DNA of 45,196 nucleotides. It comes from a virus. Positions 1 through 9,000 of the stretch are shown one piece after another (the stretch's first letter is position 1; each line of letters starts with the position of its first letter). Both the position numbers and the translations under genes were made by a program. The notes beneath the pieces are model-generated. The model saw nothing but the letters and a program-made list of their open reading frames with translations, searched no databases and was not told the DNA's origin. The stretch is taken from positions 1 to 45,196 of IMG/VR virus record IMGVR_UViG_3300048554_000805; one strand, given 5' to 3'.

Positions 1-302
1 GGGCTTTATCTGATGTGCTGAGAAGAGCCCAAAATGAAATAGATGTGAAAGAGGAAAGGCTAATTGATCGCTCAACAGGTCTAAGCCTTGATCCTGTGGA
101 TTGGGCAAATGAGTTATTAAAGAACAGCCCTTATTTCTTCAGCCCCAACACAGGAGTTAACAGCAGAGGGAGTAGTTCAGAAACTGCTAAGAACAATCCT
201 TTTGCCAAGGAAACTTTAAACCTGACCCAACAGGCCAAACTTTATCAAGAAAACCCCACAGAGGCGAAAAGGCTTGCGGCAGCAGCAGGGATTGAGCTTT
301 GA
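1..302 (+). CDS. Capsid scaffold protein, 3' part (gene wraps the contig ends)
   Basis: This is the C-terminal part of a 252-residue protein that starts at 44613 and continues in the same frame across the 127-bp end overlap into base 1. It lies between the head morphogenesis gene and the major capsid gene, the usual place for a scaffold that fills the procapsid and is lost on packaging. The full chain is rich in Glu, Lys, Gln and Leu with a long predicted coiled coil over its first 150 residues, and ends in a low-complexity tail with an Ala-rich stretch. This matches GP20-type phage scaffold proteins in length and layout. The stop TGA (300-302) overlaps the TTG start of the next gene. Confidence 0.8.
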   Translation, partial: ALSDVLRRAQNEIDVKEERLIDRSTGLSLDPVDWANELLKNSPYFFSPNTGVNSRGSSSETAKNNPFAKETLNLTQQAKLYQENPTEAKRLAAAAGIEL

Positions 303-550
303 AATTTGAAGAGTTGGATGAAGTAAATACTGAGGTATTAAAAAAAATTTGCCTCAGGGCTGAAGCAGGGCTCAAAAATTACGGGGTAACAATGGACAGG
401 CAAGACTTGAGCTTGCTAAATTGGTTGCAACATTTGCAGGAGGAAATGCTTGATGCCTGTGTTTATATTCAGAAAATTTTAATGGAACATGAAAGGGGGC
501 AAGATGCCAAAACCAACCCAAGCAATTCAAGCAGCAGCAAGGAGGGCTAG
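299..550 (+). CDS. Small MazG-like / nucleotide pyrophosphohydrolase-like protein
   Basis: An 83-residue protein starting at TTG inside a TTGA overlap with the scaffold stop, so it is probably translated by coupling. Residues 38-65 read as an all-alpha segment with the pattern WLQHxxEExxDxxxY. It resembles the metal-binding EE..D motif of MazG/dUTPase-like all-alpha pyrophosphohydrolases, which hydrolyse nucleoside triphosphates. Only one helix pair is present, so it would have to oligomerise or has lost activity. Small proteins with this motif are common beside phage capsid genes. The last 60 bases overlap the next gene in another frame. The family call is an inference from the motif. Confidence 0.5.
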   Translation: MKFEELDEVNTEVLKKICLRAEAGLKNYGVTMDRQDLSLLNWLQHLQEEMLDACVYIQKILMEHERGQDAKTNPSNSSSSKEG

Positions 551-821
551 GAAGTTTAAATCAGAAGGGAAAGCTAAGGGTGCAGGAACTTTAGTTGGTT
601 GGAACAGAGCCGCACAATTAGCCAAAGGCGAGAATTTAAGTATGTCCACTGTAAAAAGGATGTATTCCTATTTATCAAGGCATGAAGTTGATAAGAAAGG
701 AAAGAACTTTGGAAATAATCAAACCCCATCAAAAGGCTATGTGATGTGGTTAGCTTGGGGTGGGGATGCAGCTTATTCTTGGTCTAAAAGATTGGTGGAA
801 GCAGATAAAAAGAAAAGCTGA
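504..821 (+). CDS. Conserved phage protein with RHEVDK...WLAWGGD motif
   Basis: A 105-residue basic protein. ATG 504 is preferred over ATG 489 because AGGGGGC sits just upstream of it. The chain has a basic N-terminal helix, then NLSMSTVKRM, then SRHEVDKKGK, then a C-terminal block containing WLAWGGDAAYSW. Many phages encode this domain near the capsid operon, free-standing or joined to other head genes. Its biochemical role is not known to me. It sits between the scaffold and the major capsid gene and ends before a long leader. A head-associated or packaged DNA-binding protein is possible but is inference. Confidence 0.6.
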   Translation: MPKPTQAIQAAARRARKFKSEGKAKGAGTLVGWNRAAQLAKGENLSMSTVKRMYSYLSRHEVDKKGKNFGNNQTPSKGYVMWLAWGGDAAYSWSKRLVEADKKKS

Positions 822-852
822 TAAAAACCGCTTGTTTTTTTTATTTTATTAT

Positions 853-870
853 TTTAACACTATGTTTAAA
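853..870. promoter_or_regulatory. 17-bp dispersed palindrome, capsid leader copy 1
   Basis: Reads TTTAACA-CTA-TGTTTAAA, one inserted T relative to the consensus TTTAACA-N3-TGTTAAA found at about eighteen places in this genome. Confidence 0.55.
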
Positions 871-966
871 GCGACAGTTTCGGTGAGACTGTAGCAACAA
901 AAACACTTCCTTTCATTGCAACAGGGTGAATCTCCTGCGGGGCGGGTTTTATTAAATCGCCCATAG

Positions 967-983
967 TTTAACAAGATGTTAAA
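967..983. promoter_or_regulatory. 17-bp dispersed palindrome, capsid leader copy 2 (perfect)
   Basis: Reads TTTAACA-AGA-TGTTAAA, a perfect 7-3-7 inverted repeat placed directly before the ribosome site of the major capsid gene. It could act as an operator in DNA or as a short hairpin beside the ribosome site in RNA. Confidence 0.7.
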
Positions 984-997
984 ACAGGAGAATCATC

Positions 998-1957
998 ATG
1001 GCGGCAACCCGTCTAACTAATGTAATTGTTCCCTCAATTTTTACCCCTTATACAATTGAGCAATCAGACGTTCGCTCTAACCTGCTCAATAGTGGTATTG
1101 TTACTTCAAGCCCTGCGCTCAATCAGCTAGCAGGTGGGGGAGGAAGTACTTTCAACCTTCCTTTCTTCAAAGACCTTACAGGTGATTCTGAGGTTATTGA
1201 GGACAACACAGCCCTCACAGTTAATGCTATTGATGGGGATCAGAGCCAAATTGGGGTAGCCCTCAACAGAGCCAAATCTTTCGGCTCAAGCTTCTTAGCT
1301 CAATATGTGTCAGGGGAAGACCCTATGCGTGTAATTGGCGATTTGGTCGCTGATTATTGGGTAAGAGAAGAGCAGAAGATTGTTATTAATATTCTAAAGG
1401 CTTTGTTTGGAACAAGTGGGCCAATTGTAAGCACTCATTTGGAAGACCAATCAGCAGCAGCATTAACCAATACAATGATGATTGATGCAATTGCAAATAT
1501 TGGTGATGCCTATGACAAGCTTTCTACCATTGTTTGCCACTCTGCCATTTATCACAGCCTCAGAAAACTTGATCTAGTTCAGTATGTTTCTGAGCCCTCA
1601 AATCTTCCGTTCCAATTCCCTACTTACATGGGAATGAATATTTTGGTTGATGATGGGGTGGAAGTCTCAGGTTCAGCTTACACAACCTACATTTTTGCAA
1701 CAGGTGCATTTAGTAGAGGAGTTGGAACACTTGACCCTGATGATGCGACTGAGATTGATAGAGACAGCCTAAAATCTGAGGATGTCCTAATTAATCGCAG
1801 ACGGTATATCCTGCATCCTAATGGGATGAAGTGGGTGGGTAGCCCTGCAGGTTCAAGCCCAACAAATACTGAACTAGCCACAGCAACCAATTGGAATAAA
1901 GTTTTTGAGAATAAAAATATTCCAATGGTAGCCCTCAAATCCTTGGTTTCTGCTTAA
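998..1957 (+). CDS. Major capsid protein
   Basis: A 319-residue protein that should form the icosahedral shell. It starts MAATRLTNVIVPSIF and shows the typical order of phage coat proteins of the major-capsid-13-like group (HK97 fold): N-terminal arm, Gly-rich loop near residue 46, DLTGD segment, an acidic helix DLVADYWVREEQ near 115-130, and a central domain with VCHSAIYHSLRKLDL. Length is normal for the family. It follows the scaffold and precedes the head-tail connectors. Its own strong ribosome site CAGGAG and the two upstream palindromes suit a highly expressed gene. The family name is from recognition of sequence pattern, not a search. Confidence 0.9.
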   Translation: MAATRLTNVIVPSIFTPYTIEQSDVRSNLLNSGIVTSSPALNQLAGGGGSTFNLPFFKDLTGDSEVIEDNTALTVNAIDGDQSQIGVALNRAKSFGSSFLAQYVSGEDPMRVIGDLVADYWVREEQKIVINILKALFGTSGPIVSTHLEDQSAAALTNTMMIDAIANIGDAYDKLSTIVCHSAIYHSLRKLDLVQYVSEPSNLPFQFPTYMGMNILVDDGVEVSGSAYTTYIFATGAFSRGVGTLDPDDATEIDRDSLKSEDVLINRRRYILHPNGMKWVGSPAGSSPTNTELATATNWNKVFENKNIPMVALKSLVSA

Positions 1958-1959
1958 TC

Positions 1960-2094
1960 ATGGGGATGATTAGTTTCAGACACCTTGAAGAGCAGCAAAA
2001 GGAGCAGAAGAAAGCTGAAGAACAACCACAGCAAGAACCTGCTCCTGTAGCTTCCAAGGAAGAAACCACAAGAAAGGCTGTTAAGAGAAAATGA
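1960..2094 (+). CDS. 44-residue Lys/Glu/Gln-rich head-region protein
   Basis: A short open frame starting at ATG 1960 (alternative ATG 1966) and ending in an ATGA overlap with the next gene at 2091. The product begins MGMISFRHLEEQQ and is otherwise low-complexity, alternating Lys, Glu, Gln, Pro and Ala. It fills the gap between capsid and connector genes exactly, which supports it being real. Small charged proteins at this position are common in phages, some with Rho-N-like domains, but no domain can be claimed here. Confidence 0.6.
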   Translation: MGMISFRHLEEQQKEQKKAEEQPQQEPAPVASKEETTRKAVKRK

Positions 2095-2651
2095 GCTTAG
2101 ATGTCACCATAGGGGGTAACTCTGCGGAGTCCTACAACTCAGTAGCTGAAGCAGATTCTCGCTTTGGTGATGACCTTTTTTTTAGTGATATTTGGTCAGC
2201 TTTGACCACCACTAAAAAAGAGCAATGGCTCAGGTTTTCAACAAGGTCTTTAGATTTGATTGACCAATGGCAGGGAGTAAGACAATCAGATTCTCAATCT
2301 CTTGAGTTTCCCCGAATTGATTACTCCCCTCATTTAAAGTCAGCTTATCAAATTTACAAGCATTTGAGAGAACATCCACTTCAAAGGCTTTTTGAACCAA
2401 ACACTATTCCCGATAAAATTAAAGAAGCTCAATATCAGATGTTGATCTTTCTTTATAATAATAAAACAGATTCTTCTGCTTTGGATGGCGCGGAAATTAA
2501 AGAGTTAGAAGCTCTTAATAGTTTGGTTGTTTTAAAATATGATACTGCAAGAAAAGACAGCAGAATTAATGCGACAGGACAAGGTTCTATTAGCACAGTA
2601 AAAGCTTTAGTTGTTGACTATACTTTAGCCACTCATTGGTATAGGTCATAA
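2091..2651 (+). CDS. Head-tail connector, DnaT-like family
   Basis: A 186-residue protein whose N-terminus shows the pattern SYNSVAEADSRF...WSAL...KEQWLRFSTRSLD followed by LEFPR. This is the signature of the phage family annotated as DnaT-like ssDNA-binding protein, whose members sit right after the capsid gene and act as adaptors below the portal. The helical layout fits gp6-type adaptors. It begins in an ATGA overlap with the 44-residue gene. The connector role is inferred from position; the family name itself is a historical label. Confidence 0.75.
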   Translation: MSLDVTIGGNSAESYNSVAEADSRFGDDLFFSDIWSALTTTKKEQWLRFSTRSLDLIDQWQGVRQSDSQSLEFPRIDYSPHLKSAYQIYKHLREHPLQRLFEPNTIPDKIKEAQYQMLIFLYNNKTDSSALDGAEIKELEALNSLVVLKYDTARKDSRINATGQGSISTVKALVVDYTLATHWYRS

Positions 2652-2716
2652 TTGGGGGAAAGTGAGCAGACACACTTTTACATGGAAGTTTAACCCCCTT
2701 TTGGATTTGGGCATAA

Positions 2717-3127
2717 ATGGCAGCATTAAACACTATTAATAAAACCATTACCCAACTTTTCTCTAACAAGGGAGTTGGAGGGCTCAAATTAACTCAGACC
2801 GCAACCTTACACCTCCAAACTCAGGGGGCTTACTCACCTTCTACAGGTGGCATAACAGGTGGAAATTACTATGATCCTGCAGCAGGGACATATACAGCAG
2901 GGACAGCCCAAGGGGTTGCTGTAATTCAAAGGTTGGACAGGAATTTCCAAACCATACAGGGTAAGGATGCTGCTTTAAATTTGGTGATCAAGCCTCTTTC
3001 AAATGTGTACCCCAAAGATTTGATTGGGGTTCAAATTACTTTCCAATCCCGTAACTTTGGCATTTCCCAAGTTACACCAATCAATCTAGGTGAATCTCAA
3101 ATTGTTTGGGAGTTGGTTTGTCAATAG
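2717..3127 (+). CDS. Putative head-closure or neck protein
   Basis: A 136-residue mostly beta protein with a Gly/Tyr/Thr-rich loop at about 36-62 and the segments FQTIQGKDAALNLVIKP and LIGVQITFQSRNFGIS. Length, fold type and position between the adaptor and the tail-completion protein match stopper (gp16-like) neck proteins. The 65-bp gap before it holds no clear signal beyond a G5/C5 complementarity. Its end overlaps the next gene. No family motif is decisive, so the role rests on gene order. Confidence 0.6.
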   Translation: MAALNTINKTITQLFSNKGVGGLKLTQTATLHLQTQGAYSPSTGGITGGNYYDPAAGTYTAGTAQGVAVIQRLDRNFQTIQGKDAALNLVIKPLSNVYPKDLIGVQITFQSRNFGISQVTPINLGESQIVWELVCQ

Positions 3128-3516
3128 AACAAAAAGGGATGGACACAGCAGCAAGAGAAGTAAAGCAAAAACTCTTGCGACAAATTAGAGGGGTGGCTCT
3201 GCAAGGTTTCTCCGAAATTATTCAAGGTTCGCCTGTAGACACAGGAAGATTCAGAAGCAATTGGCAAGCAAGCCTTGGGAGCAGACCAACAGGAGAAGTT
3301 GAGACTACACCTTATCAAAAAACCCAACCTGCAACACTTGAGGAAGTTCAAAAAATTAATAGTGAATTAGGAGGATTAGGGGAAACTCAATCCAATATTT
3401 ATTTTACCAATAATTTACCTTATGCAGAACCCTTGGAAAAAGGTCATAGCTCACAGAATCAAGGGTTTGTTGAAAGAGCAGTTAGGAACATGAAAACAAG
3501 GTTTTCAGCGTTATGA
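3118..3516 (+). CDS. Tail-completion protein, HK97 gp10-like
   Basis: A 132-residue protein. Start TTG 3118 is chosen because GGGAG lies five bases upstream; TTG 3106 in the same frame is possible. The segment LQGFSEIIQGSPVDTGRFRSNW is the hallmark of gp10-like neck/minor tail proteins (SPVDTG followed by aromatic residues), as is the later NNLPYAEPLEKGHSSQ (NxxPYAxxLExG). These proteins join the finished tail to the head. It overlaps the previous gene by 10 bp and ends in ATGA with the tail terminator gene. Confidence 0.8.
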   Translation: MSIEQKGMDTAAREVKQKLLRQIRGVALQGFSEIIQGSPVDTGRFRSNWQASLGSRPTGEVETTPYQKTQPATLEEVQKINSELGGLGETQSNIYFTNNLPYAEPLEKGHSSQNQGFVERAVRNMKTRFSAL

Positions 3517-3953
3517 CAACTGTTACTCAAGTGGAAAATGGGGTTTTGCTACACTTTGCAACAGAGTGGGGTAGTAGGACAGATATTAATTGGTCTGCGC
3601 AAAATGCTTCATTTGAGACAACAAAGCCAAGGACAGGCTTCACAGATAATGACACTTATTGTGTGCCGGTTTTACAGCAAGCTTCTGCAACTTCTGCAGA
3701 ATTTCCAATAAGTGAAAGTGTAAAAAGATTAACTTACCAATTGAATCTAAACCTTGTAACTAAACCACAAAAGGGAGTGTCTGTAATACAGGGCCATTTA
3801 GAAGAGATTAGAAATATTTTTGAATTAAAGACATTAAAAGTAGGTGATGCAGTTTTGCAATTTGAAATGCTGCAAACTTCTGCAGGTTTCAACTCACCAA
3901 CAGGGGATAGTTTTGAAATTCCTTGTTCTATTTTTTTTGAGACAACCATTTAA
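3513..3953 (+). CDS. Tail terminator protein
   Basis: A 146-residue alpha/beta protein starting in an ATGA overlap. The layout fits DUF4128-like terminators: an N-terminal helix with WGSRTDINW, a strand block with VKRLTYQLNLNLVTKP, a helix LEEIRNIFEL, and C-terminal strands. They cap the tail tube and control its length. The order connector, stopper, gp10-like, terminator, tube protein is the standard siphovirus order and supports the call strongly. Confidence 0.7.
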   Translation: MTTVTQVENGVLLHFATEWGSRTDINWSAQNASFETTKPRTGFTDNDTYCVPVLQQASATSAEFPISESVKRLTYQLNLNLVTKPQKGVSVIQGHLEEIRNIFELKTLKVGDAVLQFEMLQTSAGFNSPTGDSFEIPCSIFFETTI

Positions 3954-3958
3954 CTAAC

Positions 3959-3977
3959 TTAAAACATGGAGTTTTAA
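3959..3977. promoter_or_regulatory. Variant dispersed palindrome framing the tail-tube ribosome site
   Basis: Reads TTAAAAC-ATGGA-GTTTTAA, a perfect 7-bp inverted repeat around TGGAG, the ribosome site of the gene starting at 3980. The core AACATGGAGTT is identical to the copy at 36335, but the outer bases differ from the genome consensus. Confidence 0.5.
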
Positions 3978-3979
3978 AA

Positions 3980-5242
3980 ATGGCGCTTCCTTCTCGCTTT
4001 TTAAGAGTTCAATCATCTCAGCCTTATTTTACAACAGAAACCACAGCAGGTAATTTTGTTACCCCTTCAGCATCTAATGCTTTTGCCACTTCAGAATATA
4101 TTGACCTGTCTCAAAGCTATAACACATCCTCAGTTACTGAGGTTGGTGAAAGGCTTTTGCAAAATCGCTCAGTAGTTAACTATGCTGAAAGGTCAACTTT
4201 TGACATTCCCTTTTTGATCAAACCAAGTGGATCAGCAGGGACAGAGCCCGCAGAGGATTTTTTGCTTCAGCAAATTTTCGGGACTAAAACAACTGCTGCA
4301 GGTTCAGTAAAATACACAACTTCAAGAGTTAGCAACACTTTTCAAATCGCTCAGGTAACTGATGTCTATAAGCTGTGTGTGGCTAATGGTTGTGTTATAG
4401 AATCAGCTTCTTTGGATGTGAGTAGAGAGGGAGTGTTGTCAATGTCTTGCTCTGCAAGAGCCCAAAGGGTTCGCTATGGGGGGGCTCTTGAGCATGATGG
4501 AGGGGCTGCAGTTGCTGTTGATGACACAGGGGCAACAGTCACCTTTACAGTTGGGACAGGTCAAGTAGCTGCAGATTCTCTTTTTAATGGGATGACAGTA
4601 AACGTAGTGACTAGCTCAACAGGGACCGTTAAAAACACAGGTCTTGCCACTGTTTCTAATGTGTCCACATCAGCAGGGACTTGCACCCTAACAGCAGACA
4701 CAGGAGACAGTTTTAGCTTTGATAGTGGTGATGAGGTTAGACCTGCTTTTGCTAGTCCATCTCTTTCAACTTACTCTCCACTTTCTGCAGGAATTTCAAA
4801 AGTGTTCCTAGGAAATAATAATGCTGCAATTGGTACAGGGGCAGGAGAAATTTTTAACTCAGCTAATGAGTTTTTAGCAACCTCCTTTTCAATGAGTTTT
4901 AACAAAAACCTTGGCGATCCCGGAGTTTCCGAATTGACAGGCGACCTCTACCCTGCAGCCTCTTATGTTTCCCAAGATTTTGCAGTTTCGGGGAGCATTG
5001 AATTTATTACTAGACCTGACAAGGTGGCAAAGTTTGCTGAGATCATTAGAAAGCAATTTGTTTCTATTGGTTTGCAAATGGGAGACACTGCAGGAAGTAT
5101 AATTAAAATCGCAATTCCTTCCACAATGGTGACAATCCAAACACAGGGAATTGACGGTGCAATGGGTGGAACTATTAACTTTGAGCTAGACCAAGGGACA
5201 AGTTCAACAGATGCTGCTGCATTTGAGCTTGCCTATACTTAA
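3980..5242 (+). CDS. Major tail tube protein
   Basis: A 420-residue beta-rich protein following the tail terminator. The first 150 residues contain the strand-rich core with SVVNYAERSTFDIPFLIKPSGS, and the end has ISGSIEFITRP-like and FELDQGT segments typical of siphovirus tube proteins. It stacks as rings around the tape measure. Residues about 180-255 form a Thr/Ser/Val/Gly-rich insertion that resembles an added surface beta domain, making the protein longer than the usual 200-300 residues. Translation starts at ATG 3980 within an inverted repeat context. Ends just before another palindrome copy. Confidence 0.8.
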   Translation: MALPSRFLRVQSSQPYFTTETTAGNFVTPSASNAFATSEYIDLSQSYNTSSVTEVGERLLQNRSVVNYAERSTFDIPFLIKPSGSAGTEPAEDFLLQQIFGTKTTAAGSVKYTTSRVSNTFQIAQVTDVYKLCVANGCVIESASLDVSREGVLSMSCSARAQRVRYGGALEHDGGAAVAVDDTGATVTFTVGTGQVAADSLFNGMTVNVVTSSTGTVKNTGLATVSNVSTSAGTCTLTADTGDSFSFDSGDEVRPAFASPSLSTYSPLSAGISKVFLGNNNAAIGTGAGEIFNSANEFLATSFSMSFNKNLGDPGVSELTGDLYPAASYVSQDFAVSGSIEFITRPDKVAKFAEIIRKQFVSIGLQMGDTAGSIIKIAIPSTMVTIQTQGIDGAMGGTINFELDQGTSSTDAAAFELAYT

Positions 5243-5244
5243 AA

Positions 5245-5261
5245 TTTAACAAGGAATTAAA
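5245..5261. promoter_or_regulatory. Dispersed palindrome before the tail chaperone gene
   Basis: Reads TTTAACA-AGG-AATTAAA. The AAGGA inside it is the probable ribosome site of the chaperone gene at 5267. Confidence 0.55.
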
Positions 5262-5266
5262 TTGAT

Positions 5267-5647
5267 ATGGCTAAGGCTTCATCAGTAATTAAATCATCAA
5301 TCTCAGGGATTAAAACAAAGAATATTGTTGAAATCCCTTTCACTGATACACAGTTAGAAATTGATGCAGTTTTTAATTGTGAGCTTCCCCCTCAAAGAAT
5401 GGTTACTGATGCCTTGAGAGCATCAACCACAACAAAGGGGGGGAAGGATAGGACTGACCCAATGACATTTGCAAAGAAGATTTTTGTTCCTTGCGTGATG
5501 TCTTGGAGTTTTGAAGAAGATTGCACAGTAGAAGCTAAAATGGATTTTTGCGGAGATGACGCCATTCTTAATAAGATGGCGCAGCAAGTTTCTATGAAGC
5601 TAATGAAAATGGTGCAGCCTAACATAGATGAAGAAGAGGGAAATTAA
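5267..5647 (+). CDS. Tail assembly chaperone, short form (lambda gpG-like)
   Basis: A 126-residue protein between tube and tape-measure genes. It ends in an acidic tail DEEEGN. The last sense codons are GAG GGA AAT before TAA, giving the heptamer G-GGA-AAT (5638-5644) in the X-XXY-YYZ frame, one base different from the lambda G-T slippery site. A -1 slip there joins it to the downstream frame at 5644 and gives a long form. Both forms are expected to bind the tape measure while the tube polymerises around it. It is translated from AAGGA at 5251-5255. Confidence 0.8.
   Translation: MAKASSVIKSSISGIKTKNIVEIPFTDTQLEIDAVFNCELPPQRMVTDALRASTTTKGGKDRTDPMTFAKKIFVPCVMSWSFEEDCTVEAKMDFCGDDAILNKMAQQVSMKLMKMVQPNIDEEEGN
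5638..5644 (+). other. Programmed -1 frameshift slippery heptamer
   Basis: G-GGA-AAT, aligned with the reading frame of the chaperone gene so both tRNAs can re-pair one base back (GGG, AAA). The stop codon follows directly at 5645-5647. The lambda G-T site is G-GGA-AAG. Confidence 0.7.
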
Positions 5648-6096
5648 ATCAGTTTCTTGATGTCTTATTAGAAAGGGCTGAGTACCAAGAAGAAAGCCCT
5701 GTTCATGGGATTGAGCAGGGCATGAAATACAACAGCAGATTTTGTTGTAAAACTTCAGACAATGTTTGGGAAGTTGATGATTTAGAACCTCCCTGTGAAG
5801 TATGCCCTAATAATGTTATTCTGACTGAAAGAAACCATTTAGCAGTATCAGCTTTTAAAGATTTAGACCAAACAGGCCGAGACATTGGCTTTGATATAGG
5901 TTTTATTAGAGAAGAGGCTATTGATGTCTATCTAACCCGTTTTGACTGTAACACACCTAAAGTTTATGATGCCTTGGTTTTCATAGATAGAGAGGTTACA
6001 AAAAGTCGCAGGGATAAAAATGAGTTAGAAAGAAAAAATAAACAAAAAACCACCCCAAAAAAAGTAATGCCAAGGTCTAAAAATGGCCGCAGATAG
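5644..6096 (+). CDS. Tail chaperone frameshift extension (lambda gpT-like part)
   Basis: This frame is open from the slip site 5638-5644 through ATG 5722 to TAG 6094-6096. It encodes 150 residues that would be added to the 126 of the upstream gene, giving a 276-residue fusion. The stretch between the upstream stop and ATG 5722 reads like real protein (LNQFLDVLLERAEY) and ATG 5722 has no good ribosome site, both supporting frameshift expression. The extension has a Cys-rich part (FCCK, PPCEVCP), a central alpha/beta part and a very basic end. It overlaps the tape-measure start by 14 bp. Confidence 0.7.
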   Translation, partial: LNQFLDVLLERAEYQEESPVHGIEQGMKYNSRFCCKTSDNVWEVDDLEPPCEVCPNNVILTERNHLAVSAFKDLDQTGRDIGFDIGFIREEAIDVYLTRFDCNTPKVYDALVFIDREVTKSRRDKNELERKNKQKTTPKKVMPRSKNGRR

Positions 6097-9000
6097 CACC
6101 ATTAATATCGAGATTGAGCTTCAACAAGCTCTTAGAAAATTAGATGAACTTCAGAAAGCTTTTGATAAACAGTCTGAGCTTATAGATCAAGCCTCCAAAT
6201 CAGCTTCACGTTTTGAGAGGGTCATTAAAAAATCAATGACCTCTGCCACAAAAGCAGTTAAATCAGCAACAAGTGTTTTTCTCAATTTAAAATCAGCAGC
6301 AGTTGGAATTGTAGCCGCATTTTCAGCCCGTGAATTTGTGAATTTTGGGGCTAACTATGAAAGGCAAATATCCAAGTTAAACGCCTTAACTCAAGCCTCT
6401 CAAACTGAGCAGTTAAGGCTTAGGAAGGCTATTAGAGAAGTTGGCTCTTCAACAGCTTACACAGCTACACAGGCTGCAGAGGCTGCAAATGTTTTAGCTG
6501 CATTAGGCAGGTCTTCCAATCAAATCTCTAAAGAGCTTGGGGTTGTTGTTAAGGTGGCAGGAGCAACAGGGACAGCTATAGAAACAGTCTCTGAGGCTGT
6601 TGCTGCTCAAATGAATGTATTTGGGGAATCTGCAGAACAAGTTGGGAATGTTTTTGCTGCTGCTTATTCCACTTCTGCAGCAAATGTAGAAAAACTCCAA
6701 ACAGCTTTAGGGCAAGTTGGGCCTGTTGCAAAGGCCGCAGGGTTGAGCCTCACTCAGACTGCAGGAGCAATTTCTTTCTTAGTAGACAGAGGCTTCAGAG
6801 CAGAAGCCGCAGGGACAGCCTTGAGGGGTGTTCTTGTTAGATTGATTGACCCCACCAAAGTAGTCTTAAAAGAGTTTGATGCTTTGGGTATCTCTTTTGA
6901 GCAAATCCAAAAGCTTAGTTTTCAAGACCAAATGCAAGCGATTGCTGATCGCCTTGGGAATGTCGCCTCACAAGCTGAAAGAAACAGAATCCTCACCAAA
7001 ATTTTCGGGGTTGAAGCCCTTGCTGCAGCTAATAATTTCATTAATGCCCTGCAGGAAGGGAATCAAGTTATTGACAGCCAAGCACAAAAGTTAAGGCAAG
7101 CAACCACAGCCGCAGATTTATACAAGGAGATTACAAGTGATTTAAGAGGCTCAATTGATAATCTGATTTCAGCAGTACAGGACAAACTTTTAACAGCTTT
7201 CCAAGCTGCAGAGCCTTTTGTTCAAGGCATAGTTGACAAGCTGAAGGAGGCTGTTCAAGCATTAACTGCTGAAGATATAATTGATGCTGTTGAAAATATT
7301 GGGATTAAATTAGTCAAGGGGGCTTTTGCTTTTTATGATGCAATCAGAGTAGCAATTAATGCAGTTTATTCTTTCTTTAATAGTGCGGCCTTCCAAAATG
7401 TAATTGAAGTTGCAAAAAATGCTGTTTCAGCTTTGGGCTATTCTTCAATAGATGATCAGATTAGAAAGGCTGAAGATGATCTAAGATTTTACATTACTAA
7501 GGTTGCAGAAATCAGCCAACAACAAAGAGATGATAGAGATAGCCTTTTCCCCTCATTTATAAAAGGTGATTCACTTCAAGAGGCCCAACAAGAATTAGAG
7601 ATTGCAAAGCAAGTTTTAGCAGAGTTGCAAAAGCAAAAGACTGAACAAGCTTTATCTCTTGAGATAGTAAAAGATAGAAGTGGGCTAGAACAATTTTTAA
7701 TTGATAAGATCAGAGAAGGGGCTACCAAGATCAGAGAAAGATTAAAGGCCCAAGAAAATATTACAGATGCAGTTGAAAAACAGGTAACAGCTACGAAAGA
7801 TTTAGCTGAAGCTGAAGAAACCCTCCCTTCCCAAAAGAAGAGCCCATTTGCGGCCCTGACAGGGGCAGGAGGAGGGGGAGAGACATTTACCCCACCTCCA
7901 CAGATTGAGGGGCTTGTTGATGCCTACACAGCCCTTTCGCAATCCCTCACAGTTGCCTTTGAAAAAGCATTTGATGAATCAGAGCCTCTAGCAGAAAGAG
8001 CTTCTGAATTAACGGATTTTGTCTTCTCTATCAACAAGGGGTTAGAGGCTGTTGAAAAGCAAGGGACTTTTGACCCTCAACAAATGAAAGTCATACAATC
8101 TGTTCTTGTGGAAATGCTTGTCCTAGCAAAAGAGTTAGATAGAGATGCACAGTCTGAGGCTTTAGGTGAGGCAAACAAAAAAGCAAATGAGTTAGCTGCA
8201 ACAATTAAAAAACTTGATGATGCAAGGGCAGAGGCTAGCGAAAAAACAAGAAGAGAACAGGAAAAGATTGCAGCAGCAATTGCAGAACAGACAAGGCTTC
8301 AAAACCACACCTTTTTTGATTCAATTGTTAAGTCAGTAAAGGAAATTCTTGGTTATGAGGAAGACATAACAGGCGAGAAATTAAAACAGAATGATTATGA
8401 TAAATGGAGACTTCAACAAGCTGAAAAATATAAAGATGTTCTTGCAAATACTTTAGTGGAAGGAGTGGCAGGAGCAGGGCCAAATGCAAGTCGAGGAATT
8501 TCAGCAGGGAAGGCTTTTGCTCAAGGGGCTCAAGCAGGTGGCCCAATGGCAGGTTTGGCAAATATGGCTTTAGATATGGTGATGTCTAATGAGAAAGTGG
8601 CTAAAGCTATTGATGGGACATTTAAACTTTTCTTTGATGTTTTCGACCCCTTTATTGGTTTAATTGGGGATTTAATTGAAGCAATCAACAGATTAATTGG
8701 CGCACTGATAAAAAATATTACAAGTGGGATTGAAGGCGCTTTAGACCAAATAGGATTAGGCCCAAATGGTTATTTATTTGGGGGAGGGTTTGCCCAAGAT
8801 TTCGAACAATTCACCTTTGATATTTCGGGCGGAATGTTTGGGGTAGACAACACAAGAGACTATGATTTGACAGGGGATGATGTTGTAAATGCTCAGAAAC
8901 AATTATTGGCGAATGTTTTTGAAGACATTGAAACAGTTTTTGATGAGGGATTTAGAGAGCATAGTTCTGACCCACAATATAGAGGGCTGTTAGATACTAA

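Larger units (their letters stand above)
822..997 (+). promoter_or_regulatory. Leader region of the major capsid gene
   Basis: A 176-bp gap with no credible gene. It holds a T-rich run at 831-850, a first copy of the 17-bp palindrome (853-869), a hairpin ACAGTTTC-GGT-GAGACTGT at 874-892, a GGGCG/CGCCC inverted repeat (940-962), a second perfect palindrome (967-983) and a strong ribosome site CAGGAG at 984-989 before ATG 998. No clear -35/-10 pair was found by eye. The layout suggests capsid-specific control of expression. Confidence 0.5.

Noticed and set aside
1-127. Physical direct terminal repeats of a linear genome
   Set aside because: Exactly 127 bp inside a gene fits assembler overlap of a circular or permuted genome better than DTRs.
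2662-2739. 25-codon frame from GTG 2662 after GGGGG, between connector genes
   Set aside because: Ribosome site is too close to the start and the frame runs into the next gene; nothing supports translation.
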